A stretch of 19,802 nucleotides of DNA from the NCBI GenBank assembly GCA_964634795.1, contig CAZWLL010000041.1:1-19802 (forward strand), read 5' to 3'. The notes beneath the pieces were generated by a model. That model had not been told where the DNA came from and did not search any database. It saw only the letters and a program-made list of their open reading frames with translations. Source of the stretch: UMGS1696 sp964634795. Its GTDB lineage: Bacteria; Bacillota; Clostridia; Oscillospirales; CAG-272. Position 1 is the stretch's first letter. Each line of letters opens with the position of its first letter. Below, piece by piece: positions 1 through 6,788 of this stretch. The position numbers were made by a program, and so were the translations under genes.

Positions 1-2
1 TG

Positions 3-53
3 ATAGACAACGCTCTCGCGAAAATCGCCGAATATTACGGTGTGGAAGAATAA
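3..53 (+). CDS. 3' end of an unidentified gene (partial)
   Basis: The first 50 bases read without a stop in one frame and end in TAA at 51-53, giving a 16-residue tail that finishes AEYYGVEE. An acidic helical tail of this kind looks like a genuine protein C-terminus, but it is too short to assign a family. The gene body lies outside the window. The next gene on this strand has its own promoter, so no operon link is implied. Confidence 0.4.
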   Translation: MDNALAKIAEYYGVEE

Positions 54-125
54 TGAAAATCCGCAAAGTGCATTGGAGAGCTTTCAGAAGCTGCAGGCCA
101 AGTTGGTAAAATGAGCGAAAAACAC

Positions 126-154
126 TTGACACCAAATGCGATACCATGTATAAT
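126..154 (+). promoter_or_regulatory. Consensus sigma-A promoter of hicAB
   Basis: TTGACA (126-131) and TATAAT (149-154) are both exact consensus hexamers separated by the ideal 17 bases. The start codon of hicA follows 20 bases after the -10, with AGGAGGG at 161-167. An imperfect palindrome, ATAC-CAT-GTAT (141-151), overlaps the -10. It is a plausible operator for the ribbon-helix-helix antitoxin, but the arms are only 4 bp, so that part is a guess. Confidence 0.8.
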
Positions 155-173
155 ATAGGCAGGAGGGATAACG

Positions 174-428
174 ATGTCGAAGTGGGATAAACTATTAGAG
201 AAAATCTGTTCTCTTAGTCGTGACCTCCGGTTTGACGAGCTGCGCAGAGTTTTGGAATCCTATGGGTACACAATGAATGCGCCCAGGAGCGGCAGCAGCC
301 ACTATACATTCCGAAAGCCCGGATGTCAGCCGATTACGATACCAAAGCATGAGCCGATTAAGAAGGTTTATGTTGAAATGGTAAAGCAAATTGTTGAAAG
401 TGAGGTTGCCAATGAAAACATTGAATGA
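174..428 (+). CDS. hicA: HicA-family toxin (mRNA interferase)
   Basis: An 84-residue protein of the HicA/YcfA family, small double-stranded-RNA-binding-fold RNases that cleave mRNA and arrest growth until neutralised by HicB. The signature is visible: a helix, then a Gly-Ser-Ser-His motif (residues 40-43) followed by an aromatic/basic strand (YTFRKPG), with His43 as the expected catalytic residue, then a PITIPKHEPIK segment and a final helix. At 84 residues it is slightly longer than typical HicA because of an N-terminal leader of about 18 residues. The ATG at 174 follows AGGAGGG with 6-base spacing. The reading frame overlaps hicB by 17 bases, so the pair is translationally coupled. Family assignment is firm; activity is inferred from intact motifs. 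Confidence 0.88.
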   Translation: MSKWDKLLEKICSLSRDLRFDELRRVLESYGYTMNAPRSGSSHYTFRKPGCQPITIPKHEPIKKVYVEMVKQIVESEVANENIE

Positions 429-774
429 ATACCTTGCCCTGCCTTACCGCATGGAGATTGTAGAAGACCGCAATGAAGGCGGTTATGTAGTTTCTTTTCC
501 GGAGCTTCCCGGATGCATCACCTGTGGTGAGACTGTCGAATCCGCTGTTGCAAACGCCGAGGATGCAAAACGGGAATGGATTACTGCGGCTTTGGAAGAT
601 GGAATCACAATCCATGAACCGGATGACTTGGAGAACTACTCCGGTCAATTCAAGCTCCGCATCCCGAAAAGTCTGCATCGCTCCCTGACCGAGCACGCCA
701 AGCGTGAAGGAATCAGCATGAATCAGTATTGCGTATATCTGCTCTCAAAAAACGATACAGCACTTGCCAAGTGA
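412..774 (+). CDS. hicB: HicB-family antitoxin
   Basis: A 120-residue antitoxin partner of the preceding HicA. The N-terminal part (about residues 10-70) is the HicB-like RNase-H-type fold with the hallmark GGYVVSFPELPGC and a following acidic/Ala helix. The C-terminal part (about 78-113) is a ribbon-helix-helix DNA-binding domain (QFKLRIPKSLHRSL...GISMNQY), which should bind the operon promoter and autoregulate it. A TTG at 391 would extend the frame by seven residues, but the ATG at 412 is chosen because AGTGAGG lies 7 bases upstream and the HicB fold starts there. Order toxin-antitoxin is the usual one for hicAB. No transposase or phage gene is visible next to it. Confidence 0.88.
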   Translation: MKTLNEYLALPYRMEIVEDRNEGGYVVSFPELPGCITCGETVESAVANAEDAKREWITAALEDGITIHEPDDLENYSGQFKLRIPKSLHRSLTEHAKREGISMNQYCVYLLSKNDTALAK

Positions 775-886
775 GTCTGCGGGCGTGGCAACACAATGGT
801 AAAAAAATCAGATAGCCGAAACTATCCGAATAATTGAAGTAATGATAAGAATCCAAGCTAAATTTTATAAGCAAACTTGTTTACCA

Positions 887-903
887 TGACCGGAAATTCT
901 CCG
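887..903. repeat. Half of a dispersed hairpin repeat
   Basis: These 17 bases (TGACCGGAAATTCTCCG) recur exactly at 19784-19800, where they form the loop and right arm of a perfect 11-bp hairpin. Here the left arm is missing, so only half of the element survives. It lies downstream of the hicAB pair. Confidence 0.55.
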
Positions 904-928
904 CTCTTTCGGCTTAACAACAGAATTG

Positions 929-958
929 AGCCGTGCATATCAGTATGTGCGGCTTTTT
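929..958 (+). terminator. Rho-independent terminator downstream of hicAB
   Basis: GCCGTGCATA (930-939) pairs with TATGTGCGGC (944-953) around a TCAG loop, ten pairs including two G-T wobbles and extended by A929-T954, and is followed by five T residues. It would end a hicAB transcript before the solute-binding protein gene. Confidence 0.75.
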
Positions 959-1101
959 CTGCGCTTGCGGCAATAAATACAACTTTTCGCGGCTGCCCGT
1001 CGTCTGTGTTTGTTAATTCGATATATTGCTTATATGTCTTGAATATGATAAAATTGTAATATTATTTGAAGCGTTTTTACATTTAATTTACAGGAGGAAA
1101 A

Positions 1102-2583
1102 ATGAAAAAATATCTTGCACTTATTCTCGCCGCGCTTATTTTGACGTCTGCCGTTACATCATGCTCGAACAACGCGTCTGAGGAAACAACTGCCGAAACA
1201 AATACCGCTGACACAGTCGAAACCGCCGCGGAAGCCGAATCGACAGAGGAAACCGAGGAAGAAACAGACGACGGAAACATCCGCTCATGGGAAGGACTTA
1301 CCTTTGACGGAACGGAAATAAACATTGTCGGCCGTACATCCGAAGACTACTCTATAGACTTCTACGCCGAGGAAATCACGGGTGAGGCTGTAAACGATGC
1401 CGTATATAACAGAAACTCAAAGGTTGACAACGACCTTGACGTACATGTAAACTATATCAACGGCTCGGACGACTACACAACCTTCTTCGCAAACGTAAGA
1501 AACAGCGTGAGCGCCGCCGACGGAGCATATGATATGGTATCATCATACGCATACTTCGGTGCGGCTCTTTCGCTTGAAAAGCTGTACACAAATCTCCACA
1601 CACTGCCGAATGTAACCCTCTCGAACTCATGGTACAACCAAAGCTTTGTTAACGATATGACGGTAAACGGTCAGCTCGACTTTGTAATCGGCGACCTTAC
1701 TCTTACCGCAACGGACAGAATGATTATCACATTCTTCAACAAGGATCTCGCGGAGCAATGGGTTCCCGGCATCAACCTTTACGATGTCGTATACGAGGGC
1801 AAATGGACAATCGACTATCTCTCAACCCTTATTTCGGGTATATGGGAAGACTCAAACGGCAGCGGTGAGCTTGATGCGGACGATGTTTTCGGATTAGCAT
1901 ACATTATCGGCTCGGTTCCGACCGACGGCTTGATTACATCTCTCGGTGTTCACATGACCGACAAGGATTCAGACGGAAACATCTATATCAACCTTTACAA
2001 TGAAAACTCCAACACGGCGTTCGAAAAGCTTATGGATCTTGTGTACAACAATGCCGGTGTCGGCAGAGGCATGGATGAATCCTTCAAGAACGGAAAAGCA
2101 GTGTTTACTATGCATTTGGCAAACTACGCTAACTCTCTCCGTGATTTTGAGCCTGACTACGGTGTTCTTCCCCTGCCGAAGCTCAACGAAGAACAGGAAG
2201 GCTATTACACCACATCACAGGACGCATACGATATAATCTCAGTTCCCACAACCTGCACGCACATGGAAGCTACGGGCGCAACACTGGAATATCTCTCCGC
2301 CCTCTCACAGAGCGACGTATATCCCGCATACTTTGAGACAACCTTCCAGAAGCAGTACATGAGAAGCGAAGAGGACGCCGTAATGTTCGACCTTATCAAG
2401 AGCGGACTTGAATTCAACTTCGGTACCTTCTACTCAAACTGCATCGGAAACCCCGTATGGACATTCCGCGACAGTATAACCTACAGCAGAAACTTCGCTA
2501 CAGAATACCGCAAGTCTGAAAAGCTCTACAACAAGCTTCTCAACAAATTCGTGGAAATGATGGCGGAACGTTCTGAAAGCTGA
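1102..2583 (+). CDS. Extracellular solute-binding lipoprotein
   Basis: A 493-residue lipoprotein of the ABC-transporter substrate-binding type. The N-terminus is a signal peptide with lipobox VTSC, so Cys21 should be lipidated and membrane-anchored. Residues 22-58 form a Glu/Thr/Ala-rich, low-complexity linker. The rest resembles the large sugar- or peptide-binding proteins common in gut Clostridia. Residues 250-261 form an EF-hand-like loop with oxygen ligands at positions 1, 3, 5, 7, 9 and 12 (D250, N252, S254, E256, D258, D261), probably a calcium site. The ATG follows AGGAGG with 4-base spacing. No permease or ATPase gene is nearby, so the partner transporter must be elsewhere. It is bounded by terminators on both sides and is probably monocistronic. 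Ligand unknown. Confidence 0.8.
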   Translation: MKKYLALILAALILTSAVTSCSNNASEETTAETNTADTVETAAEAESTEETEEETDDGNIRSWEGLTFDGTEINIVGRTSEDYSIDFYAEEITGEAVNDAVYNRNSKVDNDLDVHVNYINGSDDYTTFFANVRNSVSAADGAYDMVSSYAYFGAALSLEKLYTNLHTLPNVTLSNSWYNQSFVNDMTVNGQLDFVIGDLTLTATDRMIITFFNKDLAEQWVPGINLYDVVYEGKWTIDYLSTLISGIWEDSNGSGELDADDVFGLAYIIGSVPTDGLITSLGVHMTDKDSDGNIYINLYNENSNTAFEKLMDLVYNNAGVGRGMDESFKNGKAVFTMHLANYANSLRDFEPDYGVLPLPKLNEEQEGYYTTSQDAYDIISVPTTCTHMEATGATLEYLSALSQSDVYPAYFETTFQKQYMRSEEDAVMFDLIKSGLEFNFGTFYSNCIGNPVWTFRDSITYSRNFATEYRKSEKLYNKLLNKFVEMMAERSES

Positions 2584-2623
2584 TTTTGACAGTCATAACA
2601 GCTCGGATTAAATAAAAAATTAA

Positions 2624-2670
2624 AAGGCTGAAGCGTTAATGCCATTGCATTAACGCTTCAGCCTTGTTTT
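2624..2670. terminator. Bidirectional terminator between convergent genes
   Basis: AAGGCTGAAGCGTTAATG (2624-2641) is perfectly complementary to 2648-2665 around a CCATTG loop, an 18-bp stem. A T-rich tail follows on the plus strand (GTTTTA). The A-rich 2611-2623 supplies the T tract on the minus strand. It serves both the solute-binding protein gene and pheA, whose stop codon lies only three bases from the stem. Confidence 0.92.
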
Positions 2671-3814
2671 ATGCTCTGTTGTAGCTTCCGAGATACGAAA
2701 ACTCTTCACAGCAGTCACCTATCGTCGATATCAGCTGCGCAAACCTGTCCGAGTACACCTGCGTCTCGAAATCGAGGAAAAAGCGGAACTCAAAATCCCT
2801 GCCTTCAATCGGACGTGAGATTATGCTTGTCAAATTAATTCCGAGTGCCGAAAAACGTGACAGCACCTTAAAAAGCGCTCCGGGCTTATCGGGAAGAGTC
2901 AGCATTACCGTCGTCTTGTCCGCTCCGGGATAAATGCGCACATCCTTCGTTAAGCAGATAAAACGGGTGTAATTGTTGTCGTTGTCCTGTATATCCTTCG
3001 CAAGCGGTACAAGTCCGTATATATCCGCACAGTCGCGCGACGCTATGGCGGCTATGTCATGCCGTCCCGATTCCTTTACGTATCTCGCCGCCGCGGCGGT
3101 ATTCGGAAAATACGACACTTTGACGTTTCCGAGTGACTCTATATATCCCGCGCATTGGTGTATAGCCTGCTCGTGAGATACAACCTCTGAAATCGATTTA
3201 ATGTCGGCACCGTCACACGCCAAAAGTGAATGCTCTATTTTCAATCTTACGGAACGGCATATGTAAAGTCCGCATGTCTCAAGCTCCTTGTAGACATCCC
3301 CCACAACTCCCGCGGTACTGTTTTCTATCGGCAGTACACCGAACTCGGCGTAACCATCCTTTACCGCACGTATAACATCCCCGAACGAACGAACAAAGCT
3401 GATATTCGGCTCGGCAAACATTTTTCTCGCGGCTGAGGCGGAATACGCACCGTCTATTCCCTGACACACAACATGCGCGGATTCGGGAAACAAACGGGGA
3501 GTATCCTCTATCGCACGTGATATCACATCATATAAGCTGTTTTTCGGCTTAATAAGACTGTTCTGATACTCACGCGATAGCTCGAATAAAAGCGAATACA
3601 GCTCCTTTGTGTATCCTCCCATCTCCTCTCCCGCAAGAGAAGCGACAGAAAGAAGCTTTTTTTCTTCCCTTGCGGCATCATATACGGGCAGTCCGTTTTT
3701 CTTCTTGTACTCCGCTATTTCAGCCGCCGCTTTCATTCGATCGGTAAAGCCTTTTATAAGCATCGAATCAGCCGCGTCTATTTTCTCACGCAGCTCACTG
3801 AGTTTTTCATCCAT
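2669..3814 (-). CDS. pheA: Bifunctional chorismate mutase / prephenate dehydratase
   Basis: A 381-residue P-protein that converts chorismate to prephenate and then to phenylpyruvate, the branch to phenylalanine. Residues 1-85 are an AroQ-type chorismate mutase; R9, R26, the K37-K39 group, D46, R49-E50 and Q84 match the expected active-site pattern. Residues about 113-290 are the dehydratase, with ENS (164-166) and the catalytic TRF (283-285). Residues 301-370 are an ACT domain that binds phenylalanine. It keeps GALF (312-315), but the usual ESRP motif reads ISRP (332-335), which could alter feedback inhibition. The start is preceded by AAGGA about 9 bases upstream, and the gene lies 17 bases after the DUF2238-type gene, probably in one transcript. 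It ends at the bidirectional terminator. Confidence 0.95.
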   Translation of the reverse strand: MDEKLSELREKIDAADSMLIKGFTDRMKAAAEIAEYKKKNGLPVYDAAREEKKLLSVASLAGEEMGGYTKELYSLLFELSREYQNSLIKPKNSLYDVISRAIEDTPRLFPESAHVVCQGIDGAYSASAARKMFAEPNISFVRSFGDVIRAVKDGYAEFGVLPIENSTAGVVGDVYKELETCGLYICRSVRLKIEHSLLACDGADIKSISEVVSHEQAIHQCAGYIESLGNVKVSYFPNTAAAARYVKESGRHDIAAIASRDCADIYGLVPLAKDIQDNDNNYTRFICLTKDVRIYPGADKTTVMLTLPDKPGALFKVLSRFSALGINLTSIISRPIEGRDFEFRFFLDFETQVYSDRFAQLISTIGDCCEEFSYLGSYNRA

Positions 3815-3831
3815 TTTTATTTATCCTTATG

Positions 3832-4605
3832 TTATTCTTCGGCTGTTTCCGCCTTTGTTTCAACCTCTTCGTTTGTCAGCTTCGGCTTGAACCAGCTTTT
3901 TTCGTATTTAATCGCTATGTATCCTATGGCGGATGACACAAACGCACCGATAGTGTCGATAATTATATCCTTCATCGTGTCGCGCAAAGCATCGTGCCCT
4001 ATTAGCTCGACTCCGTCCGCCGTGATAAATTTCTGCATGTTGAGACCGAGCAAACCGTCAAAGGTAAACTCGTATATCTCCCATAAAGAGCCTATAGTCA
4101 CCGAAAAGGTAAACGCGAAAAGCGATATAAAAAACGGCGACAGCTTTACTATCACGTGCTCGTCACGATTCAGAATGTATACAACCATTAATCCGAAAAA
4201 TCCCGTCATCATACTGCTCATAGTGTGCAGAATACTGTCCCATCCCGGAATGACATAGTAAAAGCTTCGTACCTCCCCGAGGAATATCGCACAGTATAAA
4301 AACACTATGTAAAAGGTATACAGCATCGCGGGTATCTCGAATTTGAACTTTTTCGCCAAAAACGTCGGAATATTGATAACAAAGCAGCCGAGAAGACACT
4401 CTACAATCATCAGTACATAGTCCGCGTGTGAATGATAACCCGCCTCGTTTTCGTTTGCACTGTCAGGCAAAAAAATCATTCTCAATACTACAAATATTAT
4501 GGGAACGATAAAGCTTGCCAGTGTCAGGGTGTACATTATTTTATTGCGTCTGACCGCAATAGCCTCCCTCTCCTCCGAGGTAAGCACACGTACGCTTTTC
4601 TTCAT
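3832..4605 (-). CDS. DUF2238/YjdF-like integral membrane protein
   Basis: A 257-residue membrane protein with about six hydrophobic segments (roughly 24-43, 63-81, 92-113, 126-147, 155-174, 215-233). Polar residues sit in the pattern I associate with the DUF2238 (YjdF-like) family: W122-D123 with H127, W175-E176 with E179, and the HDALRDTMKD box (204-213). These conserved Trp, His, Asp and Glu residues next to membrane helices suggest a metal or catalytic site, but the function of the family is not known to me. The tail (242-257) is highly acidic. The start has AGGA about 7 bases upstream. pheA follows after 17 bases, so the two are probably co-transcribed. The upstream side is the 133-bp repeat region, where the promoter must lie. 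Confidence 0.7.
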   Translation of the reverse strand: MKKSVRVLTSEEREAIAVRRNKIMYTLTLASFIVPIIFVVLRMIFLPDSANENEAGYHSHADYVLMIVECLLGCFVINIPTFLAKKFKFEIPAMLYTFYIVFLYCAIFLGEVRSFYYVIPGWDSILHTMSSMMTGFFGLMVVYILNRDEHVIVKLSPFFISLFAFTFSVTIGSLWEIYEFTFDGLLGLNMQKFITADGVELIGHDALRDTMKDIIIDTIGAFVSSAIGYIAIKYEKSWFKPKLTNEEVETKAETAEE

Positions 4606-4708
4606 AACGCTTCCTCACTTTCCATAAAACGCAATGCAAACCGTATAGAACTGTATCTCCACTACTAAGCCAAAGTTTATCCGCCGACAAACCTACACCA
4701 AAAGTACG

Positions 4709-4772
4709 GAGTTTATCCGTTTGCCGACAGGCAATCTACAAACATCTACGGTGTTTGTAGAAGGATAAACTC
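4709..4772. repeat. Three-way-junction palindrome, copy 1
   Basis: An outer 10-bp stem GAGTTTATCC (4709-4718) with GGATAAACTC (4763-4772) encloses two hairpins. The first is TTGCC-GACA-GGCAA (4721-4734). The second is CTACAAACATC-TAC-GGTGTTTGTAG (4736-4760), with one T-G wobble. Unpaired linkers are only one or two bases, so as single strand it would fold into a compact cloverleaf-like shape. Confidence 0.85.
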
Positions 4773-4842
4773 AGGAGACGGGTTTATCTCTCTCCTACTA
4801 AACTAAACATTATCCCGCCGACAAACCTAAGCTAAAAGTACG

Positions 4843-4905
4843 GAGTTTATCCGTTTGCCGCAGGCAATCTACAAACACCTACGGTGTTTGTAGAAGGATA
4901 AACTC
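4843..4905. repeat. Three-way-junction palindrome, copy 2
   Basis: Same architecture as the copy at 4709-4772: outer stem 4843-4852 with 4896-4905, hairpin TTGCC-GCA-GGCAA (4855-4867), and hairpin CTACAAACACC-TAC-GGTGTTTGTAG (4869-4893), here fully Watson-Crick. The loop lost one base relative to copy 1 while every stem was kept. Confidence 0.85.
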
Positions 4906-4955
4906 GGGGAGGCGGTTTATCTCTCCACTACTAAACCAAAGTGTATCCGCCGACG

Positions 4956-5921
4956 CTATTCAAATATTGCCCTAGTCAGCTCTTCCGAATCGGTCTTGTA
5001 AATCATCCCGTCAAATTTGCTGAGTGCCTGCCGTACACTCTCGGGAGTGAACTCGCACCCCGTGAGAGCTTCCTCTATCTCCTCCGCACCGACTCCCGCA
5101 AAGAAATCACCCTTTATGCCCGCTCCCGTGATCTTGCCGTGATATACGGAGTATCCGAGAGTAAAGCTTCCCGCGGGAATGTGAAACGTCTTCTCAATGT
5201 CGAATTTCGGTGACGACGCGTATATGAATTCCTCACTCGCAAACTTGTCATGAGCTATTTCCTCAATTCGCGCACAGTCAACATCAGTCAGCTTGTATTC
5301 ACCTTCGGTGAGCCTGTTCACTATTATGTCCCTGAATTCCTCATTCGTCAGCGGCGACACAAGATTTTCCGATATGTTCGTCACTCGCTGCCTAACCGAC
5401 GACAGCGCCTTCGACTCAATCTTGTATGGATTCGGCGTCGAGGAACGTACAAGCTCGTCTATATCTGTCGAGAATAAAAGCGAACCGTGATGAACCGTCA
5501 TTCCGCCCTGCTTGTACTGCGTGTTTCCGCTGACCTTTCTGCCGCCTACCGTTATGTCGTTTCTGCCGGTGAGCGCCGCATCTAACCCGAGAGAGCACAG
5601 TATTTCCACAATAGGCCCGATAAACTTTTCGAACTCTATCTCTATACCGCTCGATTTTGTAATGTACGAAAACTGCCAGCCGCCCATGTCGGTGTAAATG
5701 CATCCGCCGCCCGACAGCCTCCTCGCAATCGTTATTCCGTGCTCACGCGCATATTTTGCGTCGATTTCCTCAAGCGTGTTTTGAAACTTTCCTATCATAA
5801 GCGTGGGAGTAGTGCGCCATATCATAAATATGTCGTCATCCATTATGTGCTCATGCGCAAAATAATACTCAACGGCAAAATTGTAAAAAACATCCGTCGA
5901 TTCAGTGTTAATGTATATCAT
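4956..5921 (-). CDS. Lipoate-protein ligase A-like protein, divergent copy
   Basis: A 321-residue member of the LplA family, which activates lipoate or octanoate with ATP and attaches it to the lysine of lipoyl domains. The core (1-240) has the RRLSGGG lipoyl-AMP binding motif (67-73), the catalytic-type lysine in GGRKVSGN (K129) and HHGSLLF (144-150). Residues about 245-321 are the C-terminal accessory domain of full-length ligases. The segment after the glycine motif reads YTDMGG instead of the usual YHDLGN, so the His and Asn are lost, whereas the paralog at 7050-7937 keeps them. Its ATG overlaps the lipA stop by four bases (ATGA), indicating translational coupling. It could be a ligase or have drifted to an amidotransferase or octanoyltransferase role. 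It is the last gene of the operon. Confidence 0.88.
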   Translation of the reverse strand: MIYINTESTDVFYNFAVEYYFAHEHIMDDDIFMIWRTTPTLMIGKFQNTLEEIDAKYAREHGITIARRLSGGGCIYTDMGGWQFSYITKSSGIEIEFEKFIGPIVEILCSLGLDAALTGRNDITVGGRKVSGNTQYKQGGMTVHHGSLLFSTDIDELVRSSTPNPYKIESKALSSVRQRVTNISENLVSPLTNEEFRDIIVNRLTEGEYKLTDVDCARIEEIAHDKFASEEFIYASSPKFDIEKTFHIPAGSFTLGYSVYHGKITGAGIKGDFFAGVGAEEIEEALTGCEFTPESVRQALSKFDGMIYKTDSEELTRAIFE

Positions 5922-6787
5922 TTTTCCCGCACACCTTCAAGTGCCTCCGCCGCAAGATATGAGCTTCTGACAAGAGGCGCGCTTACTACATACTTGATTC
6001 CGCAGTCAAGCGCGATTTTTTTGTAATTTTCAAACTCTTCGGGCGTTACATAGCGCTGAAGCGGATAATGATCGCTTGACGGCTGCAAATATTGGCTGAT
6101 TACGAGAATATCACACTTAATCTCGCGTAGATTCTCAAATACCTCTCTCAGCTCGTCATCCGTTTCTCCGAGTCCCAGCATAATTCCAGTCTTCGTGTAT
6201 GACGTGCCGTATTCCTTAGCGGCTCGAAGAACCTCAAGAGAACGAGAATAAACAGCTCCCGGACGCACAGCCGAGTAAAGAGACGGAACGGTTTCTATGT
6301 TGTGGTTCAGCACATCGGGCTTTTCCGCCATAACGGTACCAAGGGCCTTCTTGTCACCCTTGAAATCGGATATCAATACCTCTGTCGTAATCTGCGGACA
6401 GCTTTTTCTGACCTCACGTATTACCTCGGCGAAAACTCCCGCGCCTCCGTCGGGCAAATCATCGCGCGTCACACAGGTTACAACTATGTGGCGAAGTCCG
6501 AGCTTCTGCGCCGCCATTGCTATGCGTCTCGGCTCGTCGGGATCAGGAGGAAGAAGCTCCCCCGCCTTTGCGTGCGGAACATCGCAGAACGCGCAGTTTC
6601 GCGTGCATTTCGCACCGAGTATCATGAACGTCGCCGTCTTGTGCCTGTAGCATGTTCCGAGATTCGGACAGCTCGCACTCGTACAGACAGTATTCAGCCC
6701 GAGACTCGACATGAGCTGCGCAACCTCACGTGTCTCGGCGGCATTGTAACGTACCTTCAGCCATTGCGGCTTTTTCATGTCGGGCAT
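5918..6787 (-). CDS. lipA: Lipoyl synthase
   Basis: A radical SAM enzyme that inserts two sulfurs into a protein-bound octanoyl group to make lipoyl. With the chosen start it has 289 residues. The auxiliary cluster cysteines C35, C40 and C46 (CTSASCPNLGTC) and the radical SAM triad C61, C65, C68 (CTRNCAFC) are all present, as is the C-terminal RSSY (274-277) whose serine ligates the auxiliary cluster. An in-frame ATG at 6811 would add eight residues and overlap the lipoyl-domain gene by 23 bases. The ATG at 6787 is preferred because it follows that gene's stop by one base, has GGTGAG just upstream, and gives the usual KPQWLK-type N-terminus. A third ATG at 6778 is also possible. Confidence 0.95.
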   Translation of the reverse strand: MPDMKKPQWLKVRYNAAETREVAQLMSSLGLNTVCTSASCPNLGTCYRHKTATFMILGAKCTRNCAFCDVPHAKAGELLPPDPDEPRRIAMAAQKLGLRHIVVTCVTRDDLPDGGAGVFAEVIREVRKSCPQITTEVLISDFKGDKKALGTVMAEKPDVLNHNIETVPSLYSAVRPGAVYSRSLEVLRAAKEYGTSYTKTGIMLGLGETDDELREVFENLREIKCDILVISQYLQPSSDHYPLQRYVTPEEFENYKKIALDCGIKYVVSAPLVRSSYLAAEALEGVREK

Positions 6788-6788
6788 A

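Larger units (their letters stand above)
775..1101. other. Intergenic region after hicB
   Basis: No convincing gene is present in these 327 bases. The region holds a 17-base match to the repeat at the right end of the window (887-903), a rho-independent terminator (929-958), and the AT-rich leader of the solute-binding protein gene with AGGAGG at 1092-1097. I could not find a convincing -35/-10 pair for that gene. The AT-rich stretch 1010-1080 is the likely place. Confidence 0.6.
4659..4955. repeat. 133-bp tandem repeat, two full copies plus a truncated third
   Basis: The marker CTACTA starts at 4662, 4795 and 4928, giving a period of 133 bp twice. The third copy is cut off by the stop codon of the lplA-like gene at 4956. 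Copies differ by substitutions and single-base indels but keep their palindromes. This fills most of the 350-base gap between the convergently placed minus-strand genes. The remaining 4606-4658 is the leader of the DUF2238-type gene, and no other gene is visible. Confidence 0.9.

Noticed and set aside
61..114. Possible remnant of a coding region upstream of hicA, ending in a lysine/leucine-rich tail and TGA
   Set aside because: Only about 17 codons, no start or ribosome site, and no recognisable family; too little to call a pseudogene.
877..1059. A 60-residue open frame between hicAB and the solute-binding protein gene
   Set aside because: It has no Shine-Dalgarno, runs straight through a terminator hairpin and resembles no protein I know.
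4659..4955. Terminator for the lipoate operon formed by the 133-bp repeats
   Set aside because: The hairpins are strong but no T tract follows on the minus strand, so rho-independent termination is not supported.
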